A stretch of DNA of 64,000 nucleotides, from the NCBI GenBank assembly GCA_937928575.1, contig CALFWW010000028.1:1-64000 (forward strand), written 5' to 3'. The position numbers and the translations under genes were made by a program. This document shows, one piece after another, positions 27,601 through 35,118 of the stretch (its first letter is position 1; each line of letters begins with the position of its first letter). Origin of the DNA: an uncultured Saprospiraceae bacterium (lineage in GTDB: Bacteria; Bacteroidota; Bacteroidia; Chitinophagales; Saprospiraceae). The notes beneath the pieces are model-generated. The model saw only the letters and a program-made list of their open reading frames with translations. It made no database searches and was not told the origin of the DNA.

Positions 27601-27982
27601 TCAACATGTCTTTTTAGAAAATCAAAATGGAAATTTGAAGATGAAACCGCTTCCTAAAATTTTTCAACATTACAGTATTAATTGTATGAAATCGAAAGAC
27701 CTTAATGGAGATGGATTCTTGGATATGATAATGGCCGGAAATATTTTCGACACTGAAGCAGAAACACCTCGATTGGACAATTGTTATGGTATAGTTGCAC
27801 TAAATGATGGAAAAGGAAATTTCAACTTTGTGCCCAATCACCAGTCCGGTCTTTATATTCCTTATGAAACCAGGCAACTTGAAATTTTCAAGCAGCGAGG
27901 AAAAGAATACTTGATCGTTGGTAACAATGATGCTCCCACTCAAGTTTATTTATTGAATGAAATTTCCTCCAACTTTGATTAA
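24641..27982 (+). CDS. Large FG-GAP/VCBS and UnbV (ASPIC) repeat lipoprotein, CRTAC1-like
   Basis: The protein of about 1113 residues has a lipoprotein signal (LFWVGIFLSILCWSCQHD). Many calcium-binding FG-GAP/VCBS blades follow, each with a D-x-N/D-x-D-G-x-x-D motif (GDLNGDTLPDLFF, GDLNNDGRLDILI, DYDKDGDLDLYV, DLNQDGWPDIYV). An UnbV/ASPIC domain lies near residues 520-615 (GIGAKIYIY, ILVRGYQSS, IDSIKVVWPD). Further blades follow. The ATG at 24641 is preferred over a TTG at 24632. Proteins like this often follow susC/susD in marine Bacteroidota; a surface-binding role is inferred, and their exact role is unproven. Its stop overlaps that of the convergent regulator gene in a shared TTAA. Confidence 0.88.
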   Translation: MQNFGLPLFWVGIFLSILCWSCQHDSPDAAPSSKSSKEIFESISPDDSGIHFENSLTINDSMNYFSYGYFYMGGGVAVGDLNGDTLPDLFFTSNMNSNQLYLNKGNLKFEDISKNAGLNDSQKWHTGCSFGDLNNDGRLDILIAVGGKWKDRKNLVYLNKGNDQNGNPIFEEAAEKMGIADKGNTIQTTLFDYDKDGDLDLYVLNYPITKLDIKTPQYINLVENPKWETSDHLYRNNGNNTFTDVTAEAGLIAFGLGIGVITSDLNQDGWPDIYVSNDFQTPDFYYANNGDGTFTESLNESFQHTSFFGMGVDVGDVNNDALPDLFQVDMTTNDNYRSKANMASMDIPGFQMMVNSDLGYQYMYNSLQINNGLNKQGVPYFSNTAMSNDLASTEWSWACLFADFDLDGLSDLFISNGTRKDINNKDYFKWLKQTDTRLKIKYKELSVIDLVNKMPEKKAENYLFKNNGDQFEKANDNWNINHSGFSNGAVYADLDNDGDLEIIINNIDSTAAVFNNLSSNYNHHFLKVTLKGSDQNRYGIGAKIYIYCPDFNLYKEQILVRGYQSSIDPVLHFGLKNITKIDSIKVVWPDDKVSLLQDIPTDQTISIDYSKATTVPHSAIANNTIFSLQEKDFLNFSHQENQFNDYDREILIPHKMSSFGPALAVGDIDKNGFEDIFLGGAKGQSSQLFLNQNEKGFTKINLSHPEQEDNQALFFDINSDGHLDLLIGSGGNEKDNLSDNYYKQRYYLNTGRGNFETAQFIESPLYLSTSIVVPIKNKNNSITQFFYGGRQVPGKYPLPADSYIVNIENGKLVSVNSSSFKKIGMVTDAVAFDKDGDGDQDLLVVGEWMGIHLFENKDGVFENATDDSLIQQIGWWQSIESGDFDTDGDIDFVISNIGENYKHSASEENTFDIYANDFDDDKDLDIVLSYYQEEVQFPARGKQCSSEQMPTLNVKYPNYHSFASSNLKQVYGEEKLNESLHYKANIFQHVFLENQNGNLKMKPLPKIFQHYSINCMKSKDLNGDGFLDMIMAGNIFDTEAETPRLDNCYGIVALNDGKGNFNFVPNHQSGLYIPYETRQLEIFKQRGKEYLIVGNNDAPTQVYLLNEISSNFD

Positions 27983-30900
27983 GATTTTTTTAAAACTTGT
28001 GATGGTGTGATTCCAAATTCACTCTTAAAACACTTTCGAAAATACTGAAGGTCATTAAATCCTACTTTGTAAGTGATCTCAGAGACGTTTAACGTTCCCT
28101 CTTCTAACAATGATTTTGCTTTTTCCAATTTAATTTTTCGAATCGTTTCGTTTAAAGTGAGATTCGTAATTGCCTTTAATTTTCGATACAATTGACTTTT
28201 AGAAAAACCTAATTCTCCACAAAGGTCTTTAACAGAAAAATTATTGTCACTAATATTTGATAATACAATTCGCTTGATGTCATTCATCAGTCCAGTATCA
28301 AGTTCGGATAGTTTTGGTTCTGAGACCGATTTATTTTCATCTTGAGATACTTTAAGATTTACTTCTCGATAAGAAAGAATATTTCTAATTCGGTGTTCTA
28401 ACAATTCAGGATGAAACGGTTTTGAGATATAATGATCCACTCCATGTTCAAACCCTTTTAGCTGACTTTGTTCTGAAGATTTAACTGTTAACATTATAAT
28501 TCCGATATGATTAGTGAGGGTTTCTTCTTTAAGAGACTTTACCAATTCAAACCCATTTTTCTTTGGCATCATCAAATCTGTAATGATAATATCTGGAATT
28601 ATTACTTTAGCTTTTTCAAACGCTTCTAACCCGTCTTTTGCTAGGACCATATGATAAGTGTTAGACAGAAAACCGTTGATAAAATATCGGATATCAGGAT
28701 TATCATCAGCCAATAAAACGATAGGTTTTTCTGAAATATTTTTCATTTCGCTGTCATCTAACTCATTGGAATTTTCAATTTCGTCCTTTCCTACCCCTAG
28801 CACTAAATTGATATCTTGATTCGAATTTATCAGGTCATTTTTAAAATGTTCAGCCCCTTTTTTAAAGGTGACAAAAAATTCAGTTCCAGCACCTTCTTCG
28901 CTTTCGACCCGAATTTGACCATGATGCAATTGTGTTAATTCTTGAGTAACATACAAACCAATACCGGTGCCTCTGATTTTATTTTCATCTCGTTCTCTGT
29001 AAAATCGATCAAAAATAAATCCAATATGTTCTTTGGCGATTCCGATACCTGTATCTTTTACACTTAGAATTACGGATTCTTCATGTTCTTGCAAATTTAT
29101 TGTTATAACACCATTATCTTTTGTGTATTTGATCGCATTAGAAATCAGGTTATTTAAAATTTGTTCCATTTTATTTTCATCGAAATACAAATAAACAGCT
29201 GACTCGGGAATATTTTTCTTCAGTTTTAAATGGCGCTCCTCCAGAATGGGAACGAAATTATCACATACATTAGCAATAAAATTACCAAAATCAGCTTCTT
29301 TGACTGAAATCGAAATGCTACCCGATTCTAATTTTGCCAAATTCATAATTTGATCAATATACTTTTTCAATCGTTCAGCATTTTTCAGTGCCATGCCCGC
29401 TGTTTCGCGATTAAAGGAAGTTGAAGAATTGGATAAAAATCCTTTTAGAGGAGAGATAATTAAAGTTAGCGGTGTAATAAATTCATGAGATATATTGGCA
29501 AAAAACTTGGACTTGATTGCATCAATTTCTTTCATATTTTCTACCACTTTTTGTTCGTAAAGAATTCCGGATTTAAGTTTTTCACGATATAGCATTCCTC
29601 TAATAAAAAAGTATAATACACCAAAAAGAATTCCTATATAACAACACCATGCGAGTATGGTATCGTACCAAGGTTTATGAATTTTAAACTTAAAAGATGC
29701 AGGTTTTTCATTCCAAACCATAACATTGTTTGCACCAGATACTTCAAATTCGTAATTCCCAGGTCTAAGGTTTCGATATTCCACTTTTCGCTGGTGATTA
29801 ATCTCCTGCCAATCTTTGTCCAACCCTTTCAATTTTATCTTGAAATTATTTTGTTTGGCTTGTGTGAAATTTAAAGTTGTGAATTCAAAAGAAACATCAT
29901 TTTTGTCATAATCTAATTCAATGGTTTGTCCATTATGGTGATGCGATTGATGATCTGGATAGATAACTCCCAATTCCTTTTGTCCAATTTTTACTCGGGT
30001 TATAAATGTTTTCGGAAATTTTTTGTTCTGCTTTAACTGGTTAACATTAAAATAATTGACTCCTTCACTTCCTCCAAAATATATTTCTCCTGAATCTGAG
30101 CAAAAAATAGCTCCTCTCATAAACTCATCAGAAGTCAGTCCATCTGCTTTATTAAAAGTAGTTGCCGTTTTTGTTTTTGGATTCCAACAAAATACTCCCT
30201 TATTGGTTGCTCCCCAAATTTTCCCTTTTTCATCTTCATCAATTGATACCACCAAATTACTTGGCAGTCCTTTTTGTAAATCAATTTGTTCAGTTATTTT
30301 AGAGCCTGCTTTCAGCATGTACAATCCATTATTGGTAGCAAACCAACGATTACACTGACTATCCAGTAAGATATCGTACAATAAATGATTGTCTCTTTCC
30401 TCTTTACTTCCACCCAAAATAATATTGCTCGATTCTAATTTCAAATCTGAGTCAAATTGGAGTTGATGAATACCACTATTTTCAGTTCCAAAAAACAAAT
30501 TACCTGAACAATCGGACTGTATCACGGTAACTTTATTGCTTATCAAAAAGTCATCTTCAAATGATTTAATTTTCTCGGTCCCTTTAAAAATACTAACACC
30601 TCTTCCATACTCTGAAACATAAATGAATCCCTTTTTGTCTTGATGGATGGAATGAATAAAATTAGTAGACAACTTGTTTTTTGCTCCAATTCTTTCTTTT
30701 ACAACATCATTCAATGGATCGTATATAATGAGTCCGTCATTCCAGGTTCCTATCCAAAGTTCGTTGGGATTGACCGGAAGAATATTTGTAACTACCTTGT
30801 TACTTTTGTTAGGCCAAATATCGCATTCAATGTATTTCTTTTTTTTCTTATCGTACGCAAACAATCCATCTCCGTCAGTCCCAATCCACAACTTATCATT

Positions 30901-32049
30901 ATGTTCAACGATCGCACTTGTTAAATTGAGCTCAACTTTTCTTTCATCAACTTCAAATTTTCTAATCTTCACAAATTGAGATTCCAATTCATCAATTTTA
31001 TTGAGGCCATTAAAATAATATCCCAACCAAATTATATTATCTACATCTATAAAAATAGACCAAATAGAATTTCCCGACATTTGGTTTTCTCCATAGCCTG
31101 ATTGATATTGCTTTATTTTTTGATCGCTATCCAACACTAAAAGCCCGTCATTTTCAGTTCCGATAAAAAGTTCTGATTTAATTTGATCATAAGCCATTGA
31201 CATGATTACAAATTCATCTGATACGCTTTCAACTTTATCGATCTTTAATTGCTCTTCAACTATTCGACCTTTCAATAAACCATTATTAGTTCCCAGATAT
31301 ATTTTATCCAACCCGACAGTTTCAATACTACGCATAGGCACTGAATCCAATTCAACTCTTTCAACAACACCCGTTTTCAAATTGATAAATTGTAGTCCAA
31401 AATTTGAAGTACCTAAGAAAAGAAAATGATCGATTCCAGCAATTCTATTGATAAATTTTTGCTTTATTTGACTCAGATTAAAAGCTCCTACTTCTTGTAG
31501 TGATTTTTTTGACTTAGTGTTTATAACATTTAAACCACCTTTTTCAGTAGCAATCCACAGTAAGCCAGATGCATCCAAATAAAGATCCATCACCAAATCA
31601 CTTGACAAATGTTTTGTTCCGACATTATATTGTTCGAAAGAATTATCATCTAAATTCAATCTGCTTATTCCACTACCGTAGGTTCCAATCCAGAGTGCAT
31701 TTTCTTCCTTATCATAAGCTAAAGAAGTGACACTATTGCTAGAAACGGAATTATTACTCTCGGAATCTCTGAGATAAGTTTTGTAATCAACTCCATCAAA
31801 TCGATTCAACCCATATTGAGTACCTATCCATAAAAATCCGTTTTGATCCTGCGTTATTGCAGTAATGGTATGTTGAGACAATCCAGGTGAGACGTCATAA
31901 AAACTATAACTTTGTTGTCCTAAAACAGGCGAATTCCCCACTACTAAGACCAATAGCACAAAAGCAGCTATATTTAGGTTGAACGTGCCGATTCTTAAGA
32001 GAATTTTACTGAATATTATTTGCAAGGACATATCTTCAAATATATTCAA
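27979..32049 (-). CDS. Hybrid two-component regulator (propeller sensor, kinase, receiver, AraC output)
   Basis: The 1356-residue protein contains a whole signalling path. It has a signal peptide, then two-component-regulator propeller blades (GFLWIGTQYGLNRFDG and similar, residues about 50-690). A Y_Y_Y beta-sandwich (about 700-795) and a membrane helix near 800-825 follow. The kinase has the H-box ISHEFITPL near 850, N-box NLISNAIKYT and G-box DTGIGIAKEHIG. A receiver domain has the phospho-acceptor Asp in IIITDLMMP near 1155, and an AraC-type DNA-binding domain lies at about 1255-1356. Such HTCS proteins sense glycan fragments in the periplasm and switch on glycan loci. It lies between the two SusC/SusD loci, downstream of the GH16 operon but separated by a terminator. 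Confidence 0.94.
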   Translation of the reverse strand: MNIFEDMSLQIIFSKILLRIGTFNLNIAAFVLLVLVVGNSPVLGQQSYSFYDVSPGLSQHTITAITQDQNGFLWIGTQYGLNRFDGVDYKTYLRDSESNNSVSSNSVTSLAYDKEENALWIGTYGSGISRLNLDDNSFEQYNVGTKHLSSDLVMDLYLDASGLLWIATEKGGLNVINTKSKKSLQEVGAFNLSQIKQKFINRIAGIDHFLFLGTSNFGLQFINLKTGVVERVELDSVPMRSIETVGLDKIYLGTNNGLLKGRIVEEQLKIDKVESVSDEFVIMSMAYDQIKSELFIGTENDGLLVLDSDQKIKQYQSGYGENQMSGNSIWSIFIDVDNIIWLGYYFNGLNKIDELESQFVKIRKFEVDERKVELNLTSAIVEHNDKLWIGTDGDGLFAYDKKKKKYIECDIWPNKSNKVVTNILPVNPNELWIGTWNDGLIIYDPLNDVVKERIGAKNKLSTNFIHSIHQDKKGFIYVSEYGRGVSIFKGTEKIKSFEDDFLISNKVTVIQSDCSGNLFFGTENSGIHQLQFDSDLKLESSNIILGGSKEERDNHLLYDILLDSQCNRWFATNNGLYMLKAGSKITEQIDLQKGLPSNLVVSIDEDEKGKIWGATNKGVFCWNPKTKTATTFNKADGLTSDEFMRGAIFCSDSGEIYFGGSEGVNYFNVNQLKQNKKFPKTFITRVKIGQKELGVIYPDHQSHHHNGQTIELDYDKNDVSFEFTTLNFTQAKQNNFKIKLKGLDKDWQEINHQRKVEYRNLRPGNYEFEVSGANNVMVWNEKPASFKFKIHKPWYDTILAWCCYIGILFGVLYFFIRGMLYREKLKSGILYEQKVVENMKEIDAIKSKFFANISHEFITPLTLIISPLKGFLSNSSTSFNRETAGMALKNAERLKKYIDQIMNLAKLESGSISISVKEADFGNFIANVCDNFVPILEERHLKLKKNIPESAVYLYFDENKMEQILNNLISNAIKYTKDNGVITINLQEHEESVILSVKDTGIGIAKEHIGFIFDRFYRERDENKIRGTGIGLYVTQELTQLHHGQIRVESEEGAGTEFFVTFKKGAEHFKNDLINSNQDINLVLGVGKDEIENSNELDDSEMKNISEKPIVLLADDNPDIRYFINGFLSNTYHMVLAKDGLEAFEKAKVIIPDIIITDLMMPKKNGFELVKSLKEETLTNHIGIIMLTVKSSEQSQLKGFEHGVDHYISKPFHPELLEHRIRNILSYREVNLKVSQDENKSVSEPKLSELDTGLMNDIKRIVLSNISDNNFSVKDLCGELGFSKSQLYRKLKAITNLTLNETIRKIKLEKAKSLLEEGTLNVSEITYKVGFNDLQYFRKCFKSEFGITPSQVLKKS

Positions 32050-32111
32050 TAAGGGACTAAAATGAAAGTTTCATCAACCGATAAAAAATAAAGATTGAGG
32101 TAGCGTTTCAT

Positions 32112-32119
32112 CAAATCTA
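32112..32119 (-). promoter_or_regulatory. Possible -7 promoter box for the hybrid regulator
   Basis: The minus strand reads TAGATTTG, an exact TAnnTTTG match, about 62 bases before the start codon and after the upstream terminator. The -33 element is not clear. Confidence 0.4.
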
Positions 32120-32139
32120 TTTAAAATGATCTTAAATTA

Positions 32140-32175
32140 AAAAAGCACGTAACAATTTTTTGCTACGTGCTTTTT
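32140..32175. terminator. Symmetric terminator at the end of the GH16 operon
   Basis: AAAAAGCACGTA (32140-32151) pairs perfectly with TACGTGCTTTTT (32164-32175). A- and T-runs on both sides make it active in either direction. It begins 18 bases after the stop of the last GH16 gene on the minus strand. Confidence 0.9.
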
Positions 32176-32193
32176 CAAATATCGAATTAATTA

Positions 32194-33423
32194 TTATTGA
32201 AAGACCCGGATATAATCCACAATCATTCTCTGAGGGAAAGTCGTTGTTTCATCTGGACTACCAGGCCAAATACCTCCAACAGCAACATTGAAAATGAAGA
32301 AGGAAGGTGAATTAAATGGCCATTCATAAGGCGTAATATCTGCAGGTGTCAATTGATGATATTGCACACCATCTCTTAACCATTTGATGGAATTTTCTGC
32401 CCAAATAATGGAGTAGACATGGAATTGATCTGCATAAGTTGCACCTGATAGGAAACTATTGGATCCTTTGGAGTCGCGATCTGAAGGAGAATTACCATAG
32501 TGTGCAGTTCCATAAATTAATGATGGTTGATGTCCGACCAACTCCATAATATCGATTTCACCACAAATAGGCCAACCCACTTCTTGGAAATCGGCACCCA
32601 ACATCCAAAGTGCTGGCCAAATACCACGTCCTAAAGGCATTTTCGCTCTGATATCTACGCGACCATATTGGAATTCTTGTTTGTCCATCGTAATCATCCT
32701 GGCAGACGTGTATTGGTTGCTACTAATTTGCTCTTCTCTTGCCTCAATAATCAAATAACTGTTGCTATCTGTAGCGGCTTGAAAACTATTTGCTGGATTA
32801 TTGGTGTAATATTGAAGCTCTTGATTTCCCCAACCTGATCCACCGATTTCATGTGTCCAATTGTCTCCATTAATTTCTTCTGAGTCAAATTCATCTGACC
32901 AAACTAAAGACAAACCTGGATATTCCGTAGGAGAATCTGGCCCTGAGTTGTCTACAAAAAATCCTTCATCATCATTGAGAATCGTAATGATTCCAGTAGA
33001 GCTGATAATTTCTCCAAGTATTGCATTAGAGATAACAATACGTAGTTGTTCGTCAGGCTCTGCAACAGAATCATCCACGACAGCTACTTCAATTTCTTTT
33101 TGGGTTTCACCTGGTGCAAATACAAGATTACCGCTTAGCGGCGTAAAATCTTCGTCTGAGACAGCGGATGCCGTTTCATCTAATTCTGCAATAAAGTAAT
33201 CAACTGAAACTGGTTGTGTATATGCCCAACTTAATTTCACAATGGCTTTTGCTACTCCATCTTGTTCAGATGAAGAAGAATTAACTGCACTGATTCTAGG
33301 AAATTGTACGATATCCGCATTGGTTCCATCGTCATCATCTGCACACCCACAACATAATACTAACGCACAAATGGTTAGCATCCAATAATTTCTGAATTTA
33401 GTGTTATTGATAAACTCTAACAT
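32194..33423 (-). CDS. GH16 endo-beta-glucanase lipoprotein with Calx-beta-like domain
   Basis: The 409-residue protein has a lipoprotein signal (LTICALVLCCGCADDDDG). A Calx-beta-like beta-sandwich lies at about residues 45-155 (DFTPLSGNLVFAPGETQKEI). A GH16 catalytic domain starts at about 170 with LVWSDEFD and has GNQELQYYTNN, GRGIWPALWMLG, the catalytic GEIDIMELVG (E-x-D-x-x-E) near 287, and the ending MIVDYIRVFQ. The pattern is that of bacterial laminarinases, which cut beta-1,3- or mixed-linkage glucans. The lipid anchor places it on the membrane, probably the cell surface. Its start overlaps the end of the upstream GH16 gene by 20 bp, so translation is probably coupled. It is the last gene of the operon. 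Confidence 0.93.
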   Translation of the reverse strand: MLEFINNTKFRNYWMLTICALVLCCGCADDDDGTNADIVQFPRISAVNSSSSEQDGVAKAIVKLSWAYTQPVSVDYFIAELDETASAVSDEDFTPLSGNLVFAPGETQKEIEVAVVDDSVAEPDEQLRIVISNAILGEIISSTGIITILNDDEGFFVDNSGPDSPTEYPGLSLVWSDEFDSEEINGDNWTHEIGGSGWGNQELQYYTNNPANSFQAATDSNSYLIIEAREEQISSNQYTSARMITMDKQEFQYGRVDIRAKMPLGRGIWPALWMLGADFQEVGWPICGEIDIMELVGHQPSLIYGTAHYGNSPSDRDSKGSNSFLSGATYADQFHVYSIIWAENSIKWLRDGVQYHQLTPADITPYEWPFNSPSFFIFNVAVGGIWPGSPDETTTFPQRMIVDYIRVFQ

Positions 33424-34252
33424 AATCTATTGTCATTTTAGCAGGGAGGAGTTCAGGAGAAATTCCTTGCTCACCACCCCAATCGCCACCATAGGCGATA
33501 TTTAAAAGTAAATGAAATTCCTGATCAAAAGGCCAGGATTTATAATCAGTTCGTTCGTTTTCGAAAGTAAAGTAAATTTGTCCATCTACGGAAACTGTGT
33601 ATTGATCTTCGTTCCAATCTAATGTATAAACATGAAAATCATGATCTGGTTTAGGAATATTGATTTTTCCATTTTTGTGGGTTCCAATTAGGTGGTAATA
33701 ATTCAATGTATGAGCAGAGCCTACAATGGTATCTTGATCGAAACCTACATTTTCCATGATGTCAATTTCACCACTACTTGGCCAACCACCATATTTATTT
33801 TCAGTAGGTAGCATCCAAATCGCGGACCATACACCTTTTCCTGATGCTACTTTTGCTTTGATATCTATCTTTCCGTATTTCCAATCTCCTTTGTTTTTTG
33901 AAACCAAGCGAGCGGAAGTATAATCTCTATCTTCATATTTCTCGTTGTGCACTTCAATAATCAGATGTCCATCTTCGACACGCGCATTTTCCTTTCTTTT
34001 TTCGGTGTAATATTGTAACTCATGATTTCCCCATCCGCATCCACACGGTTTGTCGCAAGCGGTACCAACATCATAACTCCATTTGGTTTCATCAGGCAAA
34101 CCATCAACATCGAACTCATCAGACCAAACCAATTTTCTGGAATCTGTATTAACATCTGCTTTCACTTCCTTTATGTTTCCAACAACACGATTGCAAGGTG
34201 AAGCGAAAGTCATAAAAAGCGAAATCAAAGAAAATAAAAATATCCCTTTCAT
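33404..34252 (-). CDS. GH16 endo-beta-glucanase, single-domain
   Basis: The 282-residue protein is almost only a GH16 domain after a signal peptide. It starts with RKLVWSDEFDVDGLPD, has GNHELQYYTE, GKGVWSAIWMLPTENK, catalytic GEIDIMENVG near residue 160, and ends MTIDYVRVYQ. A Cys follows the hydrophobic signal (MTFASPC), but the lipobox is not standard, so it may be secreted or lipidated. A Cys cluster (CDKPCGCGWGN) near residue 68 beside the active cleft is unusual. It probably cuts beta-1,3-glucan with its partner downstream. It starts 3 bases after the PKD lipoprotein stop and overlaps the next GH16 gene. Confidence 0.92.
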   Translation of the reverse strand: MKGIFLFSLISLFMTFASPCNRVVGNIKEVKADVNTDSRKLVWSDEFDVDGLPDETKWSYDVGTACDKPCGCGWGNHELQYYTEKRKENARVEDGHLIIEVHNEKYEDRDYTSARLVSKNKGDWKYGKIDIKAKVASGKGVWSAIWMLPTENKYGGWPSSGEIDIMENVGFDQDTIVGSAHTLNYYHLIGTHKNGKINIPKPDHDFHVYTLDWNEDQYTVSVDGQIYFTFENERTDYKSWPFDQEFHLLLNIAYGGDWGGEQGISPELLPAKMTIDYVRVYQ

Positions 34253-34255
34253 CTT

Positions 34256-35089
34256 TTATTCAGCTAAAAATGTGAGTGTAAAAAATCCTGTTGATGGACT
34301 ACCGTCGCACGGTTTTAGAGGAGTCAGTACGACCATTTTGGTTTCAGACATTTCGACAATATCATAATAAGGTCCTGAATCTTCGATTGCTAAAAACATC
34401 TCTGGTTGGTCCAATTCAATTCGATCGGTGCCTTCCCACCCCCCTCCTACAATGTAGGTCCAGGATAAAGCGGCAGGTACTTGATAATTTGGATCATCTA
34501 TAAATCCTTGACAAGCAGAAAAGGTTCCTCCACCGTTATTGTAATCCAGAATAAAAGTTTCTGCATCAAAACACCATCGATCGTCCAATTGGGTCGGCTC
34601 TAATCCTGTTGAAGTAAACCATTCTCCTGATAGAGGAATTGGTCCAACTTTGACAGAACCATCTTCCTCAGACAATTTCCAGCACTTTGTGGTACAGTCT
34701 TGCGTGAATAATGAGAAATTCCCTTCGCATCCTAACACTGCATCTTCAGCTACGTTAACAGATTGTTGACTTGAAGCAGTTCCACTACCATCTGCAGCTG
34801 ACACATGTAGCTTGATCGTATAATCTCCTTTTTTGTTGAAGCCAACCGAATCTCGTTTTAAAGTACTGGTTTTCGGCATTGCATCATCTCCAAAATCCCA
34901 TACTCTTGTAAAATTTCCTTCTGACAAATCTTCTACCCAAAATTTATTCGGGTTGTCTGCAAAAGGTTCGACAGAAAAAGGAGGATCATCTGGCAAATTG
35001 CCTGGGAGCGAAAAGTCTTCTTGTTCTTCGCATTGCGTAAATAGCAACAGACACAACGAAGCAAATAATATTAATTTTAAATTTTTCAT
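34256..35089 (-). CDS. PKD-domain lipoprotein, probable surface glycan-binding protein
   Basis: The 277-residue protein has a lipoprotein signal (LFASLCLLLFTQCEEQ). A PKD-like domain lies at about residues 40-115 (FTRVWDFGDDAMPKTST, then KKGDYTIKLHVSAADG). A C-terminal beta-rich domain (TTKCWKLSEEDGSVKVGP, then YDIVEMSETKMVVLTP) resembles the lipocalin-like or SusF-like binding modules in this position of other loci. It occupies the slot after susD where SusE/SusF-type surface glycan-binding proteins are found. Binding of the polymer that the two GH16 enzymes cut is inferred from that position. No catalytic motif is seen. Confidence 0.82.
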   Translation of the reverse strand: MKNLKLILFASLCLLLFTQCEEQEDFSLPGNLPDDPPFSVEPFADNPNKFWVEDLSEGNFTRVWDFGDDAMPKTSTLKRDSVGFNKKGDYTIKLHVSAADGSGTASSQQSVNVAEDAVLGCEGNFSLFTQDCTTKCWKLSEEDGSVKVGPIPLSGEWFTSTGLEPTQLDDRWCFDAETFILDYNNGGGTFSACQGFIDDPNYQVPAALSWTYIVGGGWEGTDRIELDQPEMFLAIEDSGPYYDIVEMSETKMVVLTPLKPCDGSPSTGFFTLTFLAE

Positions 35090-35118
35090 AATTTCTTTTT
35101 TTAAATACGCGCTTCAAT

